A stretch of DNA of 64,000 bases from Clostridium tunisiense TJ (GTDB taxonomy: Bacteria > Bacillota > Clostridia > Clostridiales > Clostridiaceae), in the NCBI RefSeq assembly GCF_000300195.1, contig NZ_AMQH01000002.1:186001-250000 (forward strand). Reading direction: 5' to 3'. Position 1 is the first letter of the stretch; each line of letters begins with the position of its first letter. This document shows, one piece after another, positions 36,958-46,371 of the stretch. Position numbers and translations under genes: made by a program. The notes under the pieces are model-generated. The model was not told where the DNA came from, ran no database searches, and saw only the letters and a program-made list of their open reading frames with translations.

Positions 36958-37590
36958 TTATTGCTTTCCATTAAAATACTCACAATGAGGAGCCAATGGA
37001 CAAATATCACATTTGGGCTTTCTTGCATTACAAATTTTTCTACCATGCCAAATAATATAGTGATGTGCATCACTCCACATACTCTTAGGAATATTTTTCA
37101 TAAGCTTTTCTTCTACTTCTTCTACATTCTTTCCCTTTGCAAGACCAATTCTATTTGAAAGTCTAAACACATGAGTATCTACAGCAATAGCAGGAACTCC
37201 AAAAGCATTAGAAAGCACCACATTTGCAGTTTTTCTACCTACCCCTGGAAGCTCTATAAGCTCTTCCATAGTCTTTGGAACTTCACCCTTATGTTTCTCT
37301 AAAATTCCTCTGCAAGCTCCTAAAATATTTTTGCTTTTATTTTTGTAGAAGCCACAACTCCTTATTTTCTCACCTAGTTCTTCTTCTGTTAAGGTTACAA
37401 AAGCCTCTGGGGTGTTATATTCCTTATAAAGCTCTTTAGTCACCATATTAACTCTTTCATCTGTACATTGAGCAGAAAGAATTGTAGAAATTAAAAGTTC
37501 AAAGGGACTATTAAAATCCAATCCGCACTTTGCACCCTTGTAAGTTTCTTCTAATATACTTAGAACCTCTCTTCTTTTTTCACGATTCAT
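36958..37590 (-). CDS. nth: Endonuclease III
   Basis: A 210-residue bifunctional DNA glycosylase/AP lyase of base excision repair acting on oxidised pyrimidines. The helix-hairpin-helix LPGVGRKTANVV contains catalytic Lys120, and Asp138 lies in AVDTHVFRLSNR. The C-terminal 4Fe-4S ligands are Cys187, Cys194, Cys197 and Cys203. Length is standard. It is followed closely by the malic enzyme gene on the same strand. The upstream interval to the AbgT gene (37591-37950) holds its promoter and the AbgT terminator. Confidence 0.97.
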   Translation of the reverse strand: MNREKRREVLSILEETYKGAKCGLDFNSPFELLISTILSAQCTDERVNMVTKELYKEYNTPEAFVTLTEEELGEKIRSCGFYKNKSKNILGACRGILEKHKGEVPKTMEELIELPGVGRKTANVVLSNAFGVPAIAVDTHVFRLSNRIGLAKGKNVEEVEEKLMKNIPKSMWSDAHHYIIWHGRKICNARKPKCDICPLAPHCEYFNGKQ

Positions 37591-37950
37591 AAAGTTACCT
37601 CATTTCACCATTGTCTTATTACTCTATAAAAAGGCTTCTTCCACTATTATTATAACAAAAGTAAAAGTTAAATATAGACCTTCCTATTAAAAACTTATTA
37701 TATTTCTATTATAGAATTTTTATAGGCTTCCTCAGTCAAAAATTAATTTATTCATCTTTCAAAAGCCTTAAGGGAATAACTGTAGGTTCTATGTGCAAAA
37801 TTAGTCTTGAATCTAGTTCCATATTCATAAATTTCCAAGATAGAAGTTTATTTGTATATAAAAAAATAACTAGAAGAATCTATATGTTAACAACAAAAGA
37901 TTTCTTCTAGTATATATCTTTTTTAAAAACTAATTATAATTTTTAGAACC
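37591..37950. other. 360-base intergenic interval upstream of nth
   Basis: Holds the nth promoter region (minus strand) and the AbgT terminator at 37869-37911. The remaining sequence is AT-rich, with no supported frame or further hairpin. Confidence 0.5.
37866..37914 (-). terminator. Terminator of the AbgT transporter gene
   Basis: ACTAGAAGAATCT (37869-37881) pairs with AGATTTCTTCTAGT (37898-37911). On the minus strand a U-rich stretch follows (TTATTTTTTT). Confidence 0.8.
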
Positions 37951-39516
37951 TTACATAAATAGCCCTGCACCTGGTCCTAAAGGCAATCCTAGAGCCATCC
38001 ATATTACTAAAAGGATTGTCCAGAAAATTAAAAAGGCAATAGAGAATGGTAACATCATTGATATTAATGTTCCAATACCTGATTCTTCATCATATTTCTG
38101 CATGAACGCAACTATAACTGCGAAATAAGCCATAAGTGGAGAAATGATATTTGTTGCTGAATCACCTATTCTATATGCTACTTGAGTTAATTCTGGTGAA
38201 TACCCTAATCTCATAAACATTGGTACAAAGATTGGAGCCATAATAGCCCACTTTGCAGAAGCAGATCCTATAAATAGATTTATGAAGCCAGTAACTAATA
38301 TAAAGAGTATAAATAATACTGGACCTTTCATTCCTATAGCTTCTAATAATACAGCACCCTTAACTGCTAAGATAGTTCCAAGGTTAGTGTAACTAAAATA
38401 TGCTATAAATTGAGATGCAACGAAAGCAAGTGCAATGTATCCACCCATTGATGCCATGGATTTAGATAACTTTGCAGCTACATCTTTTTCTGACTTAATT
38501 GTTTTTGCAAACTTTCCATAAATAACTCCTGGTACAAAGAAAAGTATTGTTATTATTGGTACTAATCCGTTCATTAATGGAGAGTGATCAATTAAACTAC
38601 CATTCTTAGGATTTCTTAAAAATGATGCTTCTGGTATACAAAGAGCTACAATTAAAACTACTAGAGCTAATATTGATAAATTTGCATATTTTAAGCCTTT
38701 TTTCTCATCATCACTTATATGACTTATTTCTGTATCAATATTCTCAACTTTTTTATTATAAGTACCTAGTCTTGGTTCAACAATTTTTTCTGTTATTATT
38801 GTTCCAATAATTGTAATAACAAATGTAGATACAAACATAAAGAAATAGTTAGCTGTTGGTCCCACTACGTAATTAGGATTCAATATTTTTGCCGCCTCAG
38901 TACTTATACCACCTAACATTGGGTCTGTTGTTCCAATCAATAAGTTGGCACTAAAACCTCCTGAAACTCCTGCAAAAGCTGCTGCTATTCCTGCAAGAGG
39001 ATGTCTTTTAAAAGTTAAAAATATAAGTCCTCCTAATGGAACTAATACAACATAACCTGCATCTGATGCAATATTAGACATTACTCCTAATAAAACTACC
39101 ATAGGAGTAACTAGTTTGCCTGGAGTTATAGATACTACCTTCTTAAGAACTGCGGAAATATATCCTGTTCCTTCTGCAACTCCCACACCTAGCATGGCAA
39201 CTAGTACCATTCCAAGTGGTGCAAAATTTGTAAAGTTCTTTACTGCATTCTCTAGCATATACTTAATTCCATCTGCACTAAGTAGATTAGTTACAGTGAC
39301 TGTTTGTTCCTTTAATTGCATAGTTTTTGGATCAATTAACTCTGCAGTTACTGAAACTCCTGTTAATGAAGCTATAGCCGAAACTAACATTATTGCCACA
39401 CAAAATATTCCAAATAAGGTTATTGGGTGTGGTAATTTGTTTCCAACTCTCTCTACTCCATCCAAAAACTTCATAGTTAAACTTTTTCTTTTTACACTGT
39501 TTGAATTCGTTTTCAT
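37951..39516 (-). CDS. AbgT family transporter
   Basis: About 521 residues, an integral membrane protein of the AbgT family, whose members import p-aminobenzoyl-glutamate or export sulfonamides. The N-terminal FLDGVERVGNKLPHPITLFG is diagnostic. NLLIGTTDPMLGGIS, SDAGYVVLVPLGGLIFL and the C-terminal SATNIISPLMAYFAVIVAF are conserved stretches. In clostridia such proteins often sit with peptidases and may move peptides or aromatic amino acid conjugates; the substrate here is unknown. I chose the ATG at 39516, since AAGGGGGATTTTA precedes it. An upstream frame start at 39540 lacks a ribosome binding site. Confidence 0.93.
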   Translation of the reverse strand: MKTNSNSVKRKSLTMKFLDGVERVGNKLPHPITLFGIFCVAIMLVSAIASLTGVSVTAELIDPKTMQLKEQTVTVTNLLSADGIKYMLENAVKNFTNFAPLGMVLVAMLGVGVAEGTGYISAVLKKVVSITPGKLVTPMVVLLGVMSNIASDAGYVVLVPLGGLIFLTFKRHPLAGIAAAFAGVSGGFSANLLIGTTDPMLGGISTEAAKILNPNYVVGPTANYFFMFVSTFVITIIGTIITEKIVEPRLGTYNKKVENIDTEISHISDDEKKGLKYANLSILALVVLIVALCIPEASFLRNPKNGSLIDHSPLMNGLVPIITILFFVPGVIYGKFAKTIKSEKDVAAKLSKSMASMGGYIALAFVASQFIAYFSYTNLGTILAVKGAVLLEAIGMKGPVLFILFILVTGFINLFIGSASAKWAIMAPIFVPMFMRLGYSPELTQVAYRIGDSATNIISPLMAYFAVIVAFMQKYDEESGIGTLISMMLPFSIAFLIFWTILLVIWMALGLPLGPGAGLFM

Positions 39517-40009
39517 TAAAATCCCCCTTAAATCACTCATTTTTTTACTTAAATTTCAATTTATCACAATTAGACAATTAAAAATTAAAATTTAATTAAA
39601 AATTGAACGAAAATTTCGCATCTTCAGTATACATAATATTTTAAACTTTGTAAATAGGTTTACGTAATCTTCTTAAACGGTATTGTTAATCTTATTTTGA
39701 GATTAATAAGTTTATCTACTCTTGTATAGATACTAGACATTAATGATTTATGAAAATTCATATAGTAAAATCAAATTATCTTTGAGTATTATTTTTCACA
39801 TAATATGATTTAAATCACACCAATTATACAGATTTATGCTATAATTTACATATAATTTAACAAAATTAAAACTTTTAAAACCCATAAAAATTTTATTTAG
39901 CAAAGTGGAGTTTAATTCTGTAGATGAACTTTAATTAGGTTTTGTTCTTGTTTCAAAACCCTTGAATTACCTCCAAATATTAATCATTAAAATTAAGGAG
40001 AAGATACAC
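39517..40009. other. 493-base divergent promoter region
   Basis: Between the AbgT (minus) and chemotaxis-type (plus) genes. A TATAAT lies at about 39839-39844 for the plus strand. The plus-strand leader has a hairpin GGTTTTG/CAAAACC at about 39936-39961 without a U tract. No known riboswitch consensus was recognised. Confidence 0.5.
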
Positions 40010-40975
40010 ATGAAATTATTTGGTAAGAAAAAAGCTATACCTACAGAAGAAAATCCTATATTATCTAATACCACTGCTATTGTTGATAACAGTAACAATA
40101 TAGGTACTGATACTATTGAATTTTTAAAAGATATGAATAAAGATATAGAAAGAATTATTTCTCAACATAATTCTGTTAATAGCGAACATGATATATTAGC
40201 AAGTTTAGCTTCAAAAATTTCAATGCAAATGAACACTATCTCTAATTTAGCTAGTGACACTAATTCTTCTACTGAATTACTACATAATCAAAGCAAAAAC
40301 CTTATGGATATGACAGCTAGAAATGTAGACAAGTCTCAGGAGGGTAAAAAAACTATTGAAGATATTGTTAATATTATAATGTCTTTAGATGGCGAAGCTA
40401 AAAATACCTATAATAGTATAAATAATCTTTGGGGAATGATTCAACAAATTTCCCAAGTTGCTCAGATCATTGATGGAATTGCTTCTCAAACTAATATGTT
40501 AGCTTTAAACGCAGCTATTGAGGCTGCTCGTGCAGGGGAAGGCGGAAGAGGCTTTGCAGTAGTAGCAGAAGAGGTTAGAAAGTTAGCCGAAATGACTTCT
40601 CAAAGTACAGGAGATATCACTAGCCTTACTGGGAAAATTCAAGCTGAAGCTAAAAATGCTTTAAATAGCGCTAATAAAAATACTCAAGTTATTTCTAAGG
40701 GCGTTACTGCTTCTAAAACTGCCCTTGAAAAAATTGATGATACCTTAGATTCTTTTGGTAAGGTTGAGAATGAGGTTAATGAAGTTTTACATGTAATATC
40801 AACCCAAAAATCTCATATAGAAAATATTTTAAATAAAATAAGTGATATTGATATAATTTTAAGAGATACAAATACCCAAATAGATCATCACATTGCTGAG
40901 GCTAACGTTGTTGATAGAAAACTTGAAGAAAGCATTTCTAATATAGCAAAATTTATTAATACTAAGGATATTTAA
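40010..40975 (+). CDS. Soluble methyl-accepting chemotaxis-type signalling protein
   Basis: 321 residues, with no membrane segment or signal peptide. The MCP cytoplasmic signalling domain is clear. The hairpin tip [21 protein letters not shown] is followed by a [20 protein letters not shown] stretch (about 155-200), with long coiled coils before and after. There is no recognisable ligand-binding domain. The first 50 residues are polar and unassigned. It may report an internal signal to CheA, but no other chemotaxis gene is in the window. I chose the ATG at 40010 because AAGGAGAAGATACAC precedes it. Confidence 0.9.
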   Translation: MKLFGKKKAIPTEENPILSNTTAIVDNSNNIGTDTIEFLKDMNKDIERIISQHNSVNSEHDILASLASKISMQMNTISNLASDTNSSTELLHNQSKNLMDMTARNVDKSQEGKKTIEDIVNIIMSLDGEAKNTYNSINNLWGMIQQISQVAQIIDGIASQTNMLALNAAIEAARAGEGGRGFAVVAEEVRKLAEMTSQSTGDITSLTGKIQAEAKNALNSANKNTQVISKGVTASKTALEKIDDTLDSFGKVENEVNEVLHVISTQKSHIENILNKISDIDIILRDTNTQIDHHIAEANVVDRKLEESISNIAKFINTKDI

Positions 40976-41097
40976 CTCTTACGAATTTGAAATTAAAGCT
41001 TTCATATATCACTGTGAAAATATTTGTGGAAGTGCTAAGTATAGCCACCATAAACTTATTAATTTTATATTTTTAAATTTTGCCTGTAATAATGCTT

Positions 41098-41137
41098 AAA
41101 GGAGTAATTCTTATGAGAATCTACTCCTTTTTTATTT
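41098..41137 (+). terminator. Terminator of the chemotaxis-type gene
   Basis: AAAGGAGTA (41098-41106) pairs with TACTCCTTT (41122-41130), with an inner ATTCTTATGAGAAT pairing. Followed by TTTTATTTATT. Confidence 0.85.
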
Positions 41138-41218
41138 ATTCTTCTTCACTTACTTTATGAAGAATATAATGTTAATTTATATATATTATTTAAATCATGA
41201 TAAAGGTTAAATCTGCCA

Positions 41219-41935
41219 CTACTTTGAAACACTCTCTCCTAAATACGCCTTTTTAATATCTTCATTTTCAAGAAGTGCTTTCCCATTACCTTCAATAGTA
41301 ATTTTTCCGGTTTCCATAACATACCCTCTGTCAGCTATCTTCAAGGCTACATTAGCATTTTGCTCTATTAAAAGAATAGTAACTCCTTTTTCACGAATGG
41401 TCTTTATTATATTAAATATATCTTTTACAATTAAGGGTGCTAGACCCAAAGATGGCTCATCCATCATCAAAAGCTTAGGATTAGACATTAAAGCTCTTCC
41501 AACTGCTAACATTTGTTGCTCTCCTCCTGATAAAGTTCCTGCTAACTGCCAGCTTCTTTCCTTAAGTCTTGGAAAAAGACTATATACCCACTGTATATCT
41601 TCTTCTATCCCCTTTGTGTCCTTCCTAAAATAAGCCCCTAATTTTATGTTTTCAAGTACTGTTAAGTTAGAAAAAACCCTTCTACCCTCTGGAACTAAAG
41701 TTATTCCCTTAGTCACGATATTTTGTGACTTTTCTCCAAGAATCCCCTTACTTTCATAGGTTATACTTCCACTTTTGGGTTTTACTAATCCTACTATGGA
41801 CCTTAACAAAGTGCTTTTACCTGCTCCATTAGCTCCAACTAAGGTTACTATTTCACCTTTTTTAACTTCAATATCTATTCCTTTTAAAGCTTCTATTCCT
41901 CCATAAGATACAACTAAATCACTGACCTTAAGCAT
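41219..41935 (-). CDS. livF: Branched-chain amino acid ABC transporter, ATP-binding protein
   Basis: A 238-residue ABC ATPase of the LivF type. Walker A is GANGAGKST (about 34-42), the signature is LSGGEQQM (about 137-144), Walker B is LLMMDEPSLGLAP (about 155-167), and the switch region is LLIEQN. Together with LivG, LivM, LivH and LivK it imports Leu, Ile and Val. Its start overlaps the livG end by 8 bases. It is the last gene of the operon. Confidence 0.97.
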   Translation of the reverse strand: MLKVSDLVVSYGGIEALKGIDIEVKKGEIVTLVGANGAGKSTLLRSIVGLVKPKSGSITYESKGILGEKSQNIVTKGITLVPEGRRVFSNLTVLENIKLGAYFRKDTKGIEEDIQWVYSLFPRLKERSWQLAGTLSGGEQQMLAVGRALMSNPKLLMMDEPSLGLAPLIVKDIFNIIKTIREKGVTILLIEQNANVALKIADRGYVMETGKITIEGNGKALLENEDIKKAYLGESVSK

Positions 41936-42698
41936 CTTCCTTCACCCCCAAATATGCTTCTATAACCTTTTGATTATTTTGAATTTCATGGGGTGTCCCC
42001 TGAGCAATGGTAACTCCGTAATCTAACACATAAATCCTATCTGATATTCCCATAACCACCTGCATATGATGCTCTATCATAAATATAGTAAGGTCATATT
42101 CATCTCTTATTTCTTTAATAAACTCCGTCAATTCTTCTGTTTCCTTTGGGTTCATCCCAGCTGCTGGTTCATCTAATAACAACAGTCTTGGATTAGTAGC
42201 TAGAGCCCTTGCAATTTCTAATCTTCTTTGCTTTCCATAGGGTAAAGAGGAAGCCTTTTCATTCATCACATCCATAAGTCCAACTCTCTCAATAAGGGCT
42301 AAAGATTTTTCTCTAATAGCTCTCTCCTCCCTCTTATAACTAGGAAGTTTTAAAAGCGCACTAACAAGTCCTGATTTTAAATGAAGATGATTTGCTATAA
42401 GCACATTATCTATTACGGATAACTCCTTAAACAATCGTATATTTTGAAAAGTTCTAGCTATTCCCTTTTTTGTTATTAAATCTGGTCGATTACCTGTAAT
42501 GTCCTTTCCTTCATAAGTTATACGCCCTTTTGTAGGAGTGTATACTCCTGTAACCATATTAAAAGCCGTAGTTTTGCCAGCTCCATTAGGTCCTATAAGT
42601 GCTACAATTTCCCCTTCTCTTATACTCAAATTGAACTCATTAACTGCAGTTAATCCACCGAACTGCATAGTTGCACTATTTGTCTTTAATAACTCCAT
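41928..42698 (-). CDS. livG: Branched-chain amino acid ABC transporter, ATP-binding protein
   Basis: A 256-residue LivG-type ATPase. Walker A is GPNGAGKTT (about 37-45). The family insertion KKGIARTFQNIRLFKELSV and the LIANHLHLKSG region distinguish LivG from LivF. A short signature-like SLPYGKQRRLEIARAL and Walker B LLLLDEPAAGMNP follow. It pairs with LivF to power the LivHM channel. It lies 2 bases after livM, with GGGAGGAAAATAATT before the ATG. Confidence 0.97.
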   Translation of the reverse strand: MELLKTNSATMQFGGLTAVNEFNLSIREGEIVALIGPNGAGKTTAFNMVTGVYTPTKGRITYEGKDITGNRPDLITKKGIARTFQNIRLFKELSVIDNVLIANHLHLKSGLVSALLKLPSYKREERAIREKSLALIERVGLMDVMNEKASSLPYGKQRRLEIARALATNPRLLLLDEPAAGMNPKETEELTEFIKEIRDEYDLTIFMIEHHMQVVMGISDRIYVLDYGVTIAQGTPHEIQNNQKVIEAYLGVKEDA

Positions 42699-42700
42699 AA

Positions 42701-43807
42701 TTATTTTCCTCCCTTAGCTGTGGTTTTTCTTTTAAAGAACCTAAGCTCTTTAATATTCTTTAAAAAAGCTATAAGCTTATTCCAGCTAAATTCCTTTGTT
42801 CCCATAACTCCATTTCTAAAGAATAATACAGCTAACATTAGCAAAGCAGAAAATACAACCATTCTAAGTCCTGCTACTCCCTTGAACTCTACAAATCCTA
42901 AGTTAATACTTTCATCCAAAAATCTTAGAGCTTCCCCGGCTATGGTAATAACAAAAGCAGCAATAACTGTTCCCGTAACACTCCCCATACCTCCAAGAAC
43001 TATGATAAGTAATATATTAAAGGTTAAAGTAAATCTAAACATCAATGGATCAATAGTCCCTAAGAGATTTGCAAGTAGCCCACCTCCAATACCAGCAAAA
43101 AAAGCACCAATTATAAATGCTAATACCTTATGCTTAAACAAATTAATTCCCATACTTTCTGCTGCTATTTCATCTTCCCTTATAGCCTTAAGTGCTCTTC
43201 CATAACTGCTATTTATTAATGAAAGTATAACTATTATAGTTATTAATGCAATGCCAAAGGTCCACCAAAGATTGATAACGGGCGGTATACCCTTTAGTCC
43301 TAGAGCACCATTTGTAATAGTTTGAGTATTAGTCAACACAACTCTAATAATTTCTGCAAAACCTAAGGTTGCGATAGCCAAATAGTCACCTTTTAACCTT
43401 AGGGCTGGAGCTCCTATAAGATAAGCCGCTATTGCAGAGAAAATTCCCCCAATAATTAAGGCAAATATAAAGGGCATATAAATATTATCTAGGGGTTTCA
43501 TCATAGGTGCTAAAAAAAAGTTTTGTGCCTTAACTGCTATTGGCATAGATAAAATTGCTGTAGTATATGCTCCAACGGCTATAAATCCAGCATGTCCAAG
43601 AGAAAATAGCCCTGTGAAACCATTTATAAGATTCATGCTCAATGAAAGAATCACATAAATAGCACATAAATTTAATATTCTAGTTTTATAACTGTCTAAA
43701 TTCCCATCTAAGAAATACATTACTATTGCTAATATAAGAAAAGCTATGGCAGTTAACCTATTATTTCTTTTCCCAAACCATTTTAAAATACCATTTCTCT
43801 CTTTCAC
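42701..43807 (-). CDS. livM: Branched-chain amino acid ABC transporter, permease
   Basis: A 368-residue membrane permease of the LivM type. The conserved LSMNLINGFTGLFSLGHAGF is near residues 55-75, and the RLKGDYLAIATLGFAEIIRV stretch with the later GGMGSVTGTVIAAF is also typical. About nine spans are visible. The C-terminal tail is basic. It starts with GTG, 4 bases after the livH stop, behind AAGGTG. It forms the channel with LivH. Confidence 0.96.
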   Translation of the reverse strand: MKERNGILKWFGKRNNRLTAIAFLILAIVMYFLDGNLDSYKTRILNLCAIYVILSLSMNLINGFTGLFSLGHAGFIAVGAYTTAILSMPIAVKAQNFFLAPMMKPLDNIYMPFIFALIIGGIFSAIAAYLIGAPALRLKGDYLAIATLGFAEIIRVVLTNTQTITNGALGLKGIPPVINLWWTFGIALITIIVILSLINSSYGRALKAIREDEIAAESMGINLFKHKVLAFIIGAFFAGIGGGLLANLLGTIDPLMFRFTLTFNILLIIVLGGMGSVTGTVIAAFVITIAGEALRFLDESINLGFVEFKGVAGLRMVVFSALLMLAVLFFRNGVMGTKEFSWNKLIAFLKNIKELRFFKRKTTAKGGK

Positions 43808-43810
43808 CTA

Positions 43811-44716
43811 TTACACCTTCTCTGCTATTTTTTCGCCCATAATTCCTGTAGGCTTGAATAGTAAGATCAATATAAGTAATATAAAGGCAAAGGCATCTCT
43901 ATATCCTGAAAGGCTAGGTAAAAATGCTACTAACATAATTTCACCAACACCAAGGATAAATCCCCCAAGTACCGCTCCTTTAATATCCCCTATACCCCCA
44001 ATAACTGCTGCTATAAAGCACTTTAATCCTGGCATAATTCCCATAAGAGGAGCTATTTGTGGAAACTTTAATCCCCACATAATTCCACCTACTGCTGCAA
44101 GAATTGAACCCAAAGCAAAGGTTAAGGAAATTATCCTATTTATATTCACACCCATTAGAGTTGCAGTTTCATGGTCCTTAGATACTGCTCTCATAGCCAT
44201 ACCACTTTTTGTTTTGTTAACTAAATAAAGTAATCCGAATAATAATATTAAGGTTACTATTGGAATTATAATGGTTAATCTTTGAAGTGACACCTTCCCA
44301 ATTTGGATAACCTCAGTGAATAAATCAACTTGTGGAAAAGCCTTTGGCACTCCTCCAAAGATTACTGTGGCCAAATTTTCAAGTAAGAAAGAAACACCTA
44401 TAGCTGAAATTAAAATTGAAATCTTAGGTGCGTTTCTTATAGGTCTATAGGCAACAATTTCTATAAGTATCCCTAAGAGTCCAGTCATTATAATAGCTGC
44501 AACAAAAGCTAAGTACCAGGGCATTGAAAAAAGAGAAACTCCATAAAAGGCAAAATAAGCTGCTACCATAAAAATATCTCCATGGGCAAAATTTATAAGC
44601 CTAAGTATTCCATAAACCATAGTGTATCCTATTGCAATTAGTGCATAAAGACTGCCTAAGGATATGCCATTTAATAGGTGTTGCATAAACATATCTAAAC
44701 TCATTGCTAAATTCAT
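43811..44716 (-). CDS. livH: Branched-chain amino acid ABC transporter, permease
   Basis: About 301 residues, a LivH-type permease. The N-terminal LNGISLGSLYALIAIGYTMV and GILRLINFAHGDIFMVAAYF are diagnostic. A RAVSKDHETATLMGVNI EAA-like loop lies near 185-205, and GGIGDIKGAVLGGFILG near the end. I use the ATG at 44716, since AAGGTTGGTGAAAAA precedes it. A TTG eight codons upstream is less likely. It is separated from livK by 252 bases that include a partial terminator and an unusual structured stretch. Confidence 0.95.
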   Translation of the reverse strand: MNLAMSLDMFMQHLLNGISLGSLYALIAIGYTMVYGILRLINFAHGDIFMVAAYFAFYGVSLFSMPWYLAFVAAIIMTGLLGILIEIVAYRPIRNAPKISILISAIGVSFLLENLATVIFGGVPKAFPQVDLFTEVIQIGKVSLQRLTIIIPIVTLILLFGLLYLVNKTKSGMAMRAVSKDHETATLMGVNINRIISLTFALGSILAAVGGIMWGLKFPQIAPLMGIMPGLKCFIAAVIGGIGDIKGAVLGGFILGVGEIMLVAFLPSLSGYRDAFAFILLILILLFKPTGIMGEKIAEKV

Positions 44717-44933
44717 TTTTTCACCAACCTTATTAATCAAACTATAACTTGCTAAAGATAACTACAATATTCCTACGAGACTATTGTTGATACCCCTTCT
44801 ACACTACTTTAGTGACTTTTGAGAAGGATAATTCCCCCATATTCCTAAGGTGAGACTCAAATCTCCCTCTAAAGCCGCTCTACAAACTGAACTTATTCTT
44901 TTTTAAAACAACTTTGTGTTTGTTATTTAATAA
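44717..44933 (-). other. livK-livH spacer with paired segments and an imperfect direct repeat
   Basis: ATTCCTA..GAGACT (plus-strand reading) occurs at about 44770-44784 and again near 44840-44857. CTTCT/AGAAG with CACTA/TAGTG inside forms a hairpin at about 44800-44828. It matches no T-box or leucine leader that I know. It lies downstream of the livK terminator, within the transcript that reaches livH. Confidence 0.4.
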
Positions 44934-44960
44934 AGAAGAACAAGTAACACTTGTTCTTCT
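44934..44960 (-). terminator. Partial terminator or processing hairpin after livK
   Basis: AGAAGAACAAGT (44934-44945) pairs with ACTTGTTCTTCT (44949-44960). The following U tract is short (UUUAUUAAAU), so some read-through to livHMGF is expected, with more binding protein made than permease. Confidence 0.7.
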
Positions 44961-44968
44961 AGTATGAT

Positions 44969-46144
44969 TTATTTCACTCCGTCAACCACATCTAAAAATG
45001 TAAACTTACCATTTTTAACCTGCTTAATAACAGCATTTTTAATTGCATTTCTATTCTCATCGAAATTAACAACCCCAGCTGCCCCTTGAAAATCCTTTAA
45101 GTTAGCTAAGGTATCTCTTAACTTAACAGAATCAGCGCTTCCATTTTTCTCTAGGGCTTTAATAAGTACTAAATATGCATCATATCCAAGAGCTGTAACT
45201 GCTGCTGGCTCTTTGTTGTACTCTTTCTTGTATTCTGTTAAAAACTTTTCGGATTCTTTAGTAATAGGTTTTTCAGTTGCAAAGAAAGTAGCGAATACTG
45301 CACCTTCCACTGCTTTATCACCTATTTCTATAAATTGTGGTGTTTCCCAAGTATCTCCTCCAATAATTGGACAAGTTATACCTAGTTGTCTTGCTTGTTT
45401 AATCACTAATGCTGATTCTGTAAAATTTCCTGGTGCAAAAATTGCATCTGGATTTTTAGACTTCACGTTTGTCAACTGAGCTGTAAAGTCTTGGTCTCCT
45501 GTATTATAATTAGCAACTTCAATTATTGATTTATCATCGCCTGTTAACTTTTTAAAGGAATCAGTAAAAAACTTAGCAAGTCCTATAGAGTAATCACTTC
45601 CCACCTCTTGAACTATTGCAACTTTTTTCGCTTTTAACTTATTATAGGCATAATTTGCCATAACTGTTCCTTGGTATGGATCTATAAAACAAACTCTAAA
45701 GTAATATTCATTTCCTTGAGTAACTAAAGGATTTGTACATGAGGTTCCCACAGTTGGAACTTTAGCTTTTTTTACTATATCTCCTGCTGCCATGGATAAA
45801 GAACTTCCCCAGCTACCAACTATAGCTGTAACTTTTTCTTTCTCAACTAGTTTTGCAGCAGCATTGGCTGCTTCAACTTTATCAGATTTGTTATCAACCA
45901 CTACCAACTCTACTTTCTTACCTAAAACTTCGGGATAAAGCTTGTTAGCTAATTTTATTCCTTCTAATTCTAGGGCTCCCCCTCCAGCATTGGCTCCAGT
46001 TAATGGCTCAAAAACACCAATTCTTATAACATTATCCTTAGAATCAGAACCTGATTTTTCACTACCAGTATTTTTTCCACATCCAGCAAACACAGACGTC
46101 ATTAAAAACAATGAACTAAGTAAAATCGCAATTTTCTTTTTCAT
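44969..46144 (-). CDS. livK: Branched-chain amino acid ABC transporter, substrate-binding lipoprotein
   Basis: About 391 residues. A signal sequence with lipobox VFAGC anchors it outside the membrane. The type I periplasmic-binding fold begins IRIGVFEPLTGANAGGGALE, with VVDNKSDKVEAANAAAKLV and VGSWGSSLSMAAGDIVKKAK following. It captures branched-chain or related amino acids for LivHMGF. I chose the ATG at 46144 because GAAGGAGGGAATC precedes it; a start five codons upstream would contain that site. It is the first gene of the operon. Confidence 0.95.
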   Translation of the reverse strand: MKKKIAILLSSLFLMTSVFAGCGKNTGSEKSGSDSKDNVIRIGVFEPLTGANAGGGALELEGIKLANKLYPEVLGKKVELVVVDNKSDKVEAANAAAKLVEKEKVTAIVGSWGSSLSMAAGDIVKKAKVPTVGTSCTNPLVTQGNEYYFRVCFIDPYQGTVMANYAYNKLKAKKVAIVQEVGSDYSIGLAKFFTDSFKKLTGDDKSIIEVANYNTGDQDFTAQLTNVKSKNPDAIFAPGNFTESALVIKQARQLGITCPIIGGDTWETPQFIEIGDKAVEGAVFATFFATEKPITKESEKFLTEYKKEYNKEPAAVTALGYDAYLVLIKALEKNGSADSVKLRDTLANLKDFQGAAGVVNFDENRNAIKNAVIKQVKNGKFTFLDVVDGVK

Positions 46145-46371
46145 GATTCCCTCCTTCAATTACTAAAAAAATATTACTAACTTGCTAACTTTACCTAAGT
46201 AGTTAGTATACTTATATTTATTTTGAAGAAGTATAAATTATTCTATTTTTCGCATGAATTAATAATAATTTATGAACAACTTATCAATAAGGTATTTACC
46301 CTTCAGTTGATTTATTCTACTTAACCCTAGGATTTGTAAACCATTTATTAACAAACCCCATTTTTCCCTCT

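Noticed and set aside
39880-40009. Possible c-di-GMP riboswitch before the soluble chemotaxis-type gene.
   Set aside because: A hairpin GGTTTTG/CAAAACC is present, but neither GEMM-I nor GEMM-II consensus positions could be matched.
44760-44900. Possible T-box in the livK-livH gap.
   Set aside because: No AGGGTGGTACCGCG-like T-box sequence. Left as an unclassified structured spacer.
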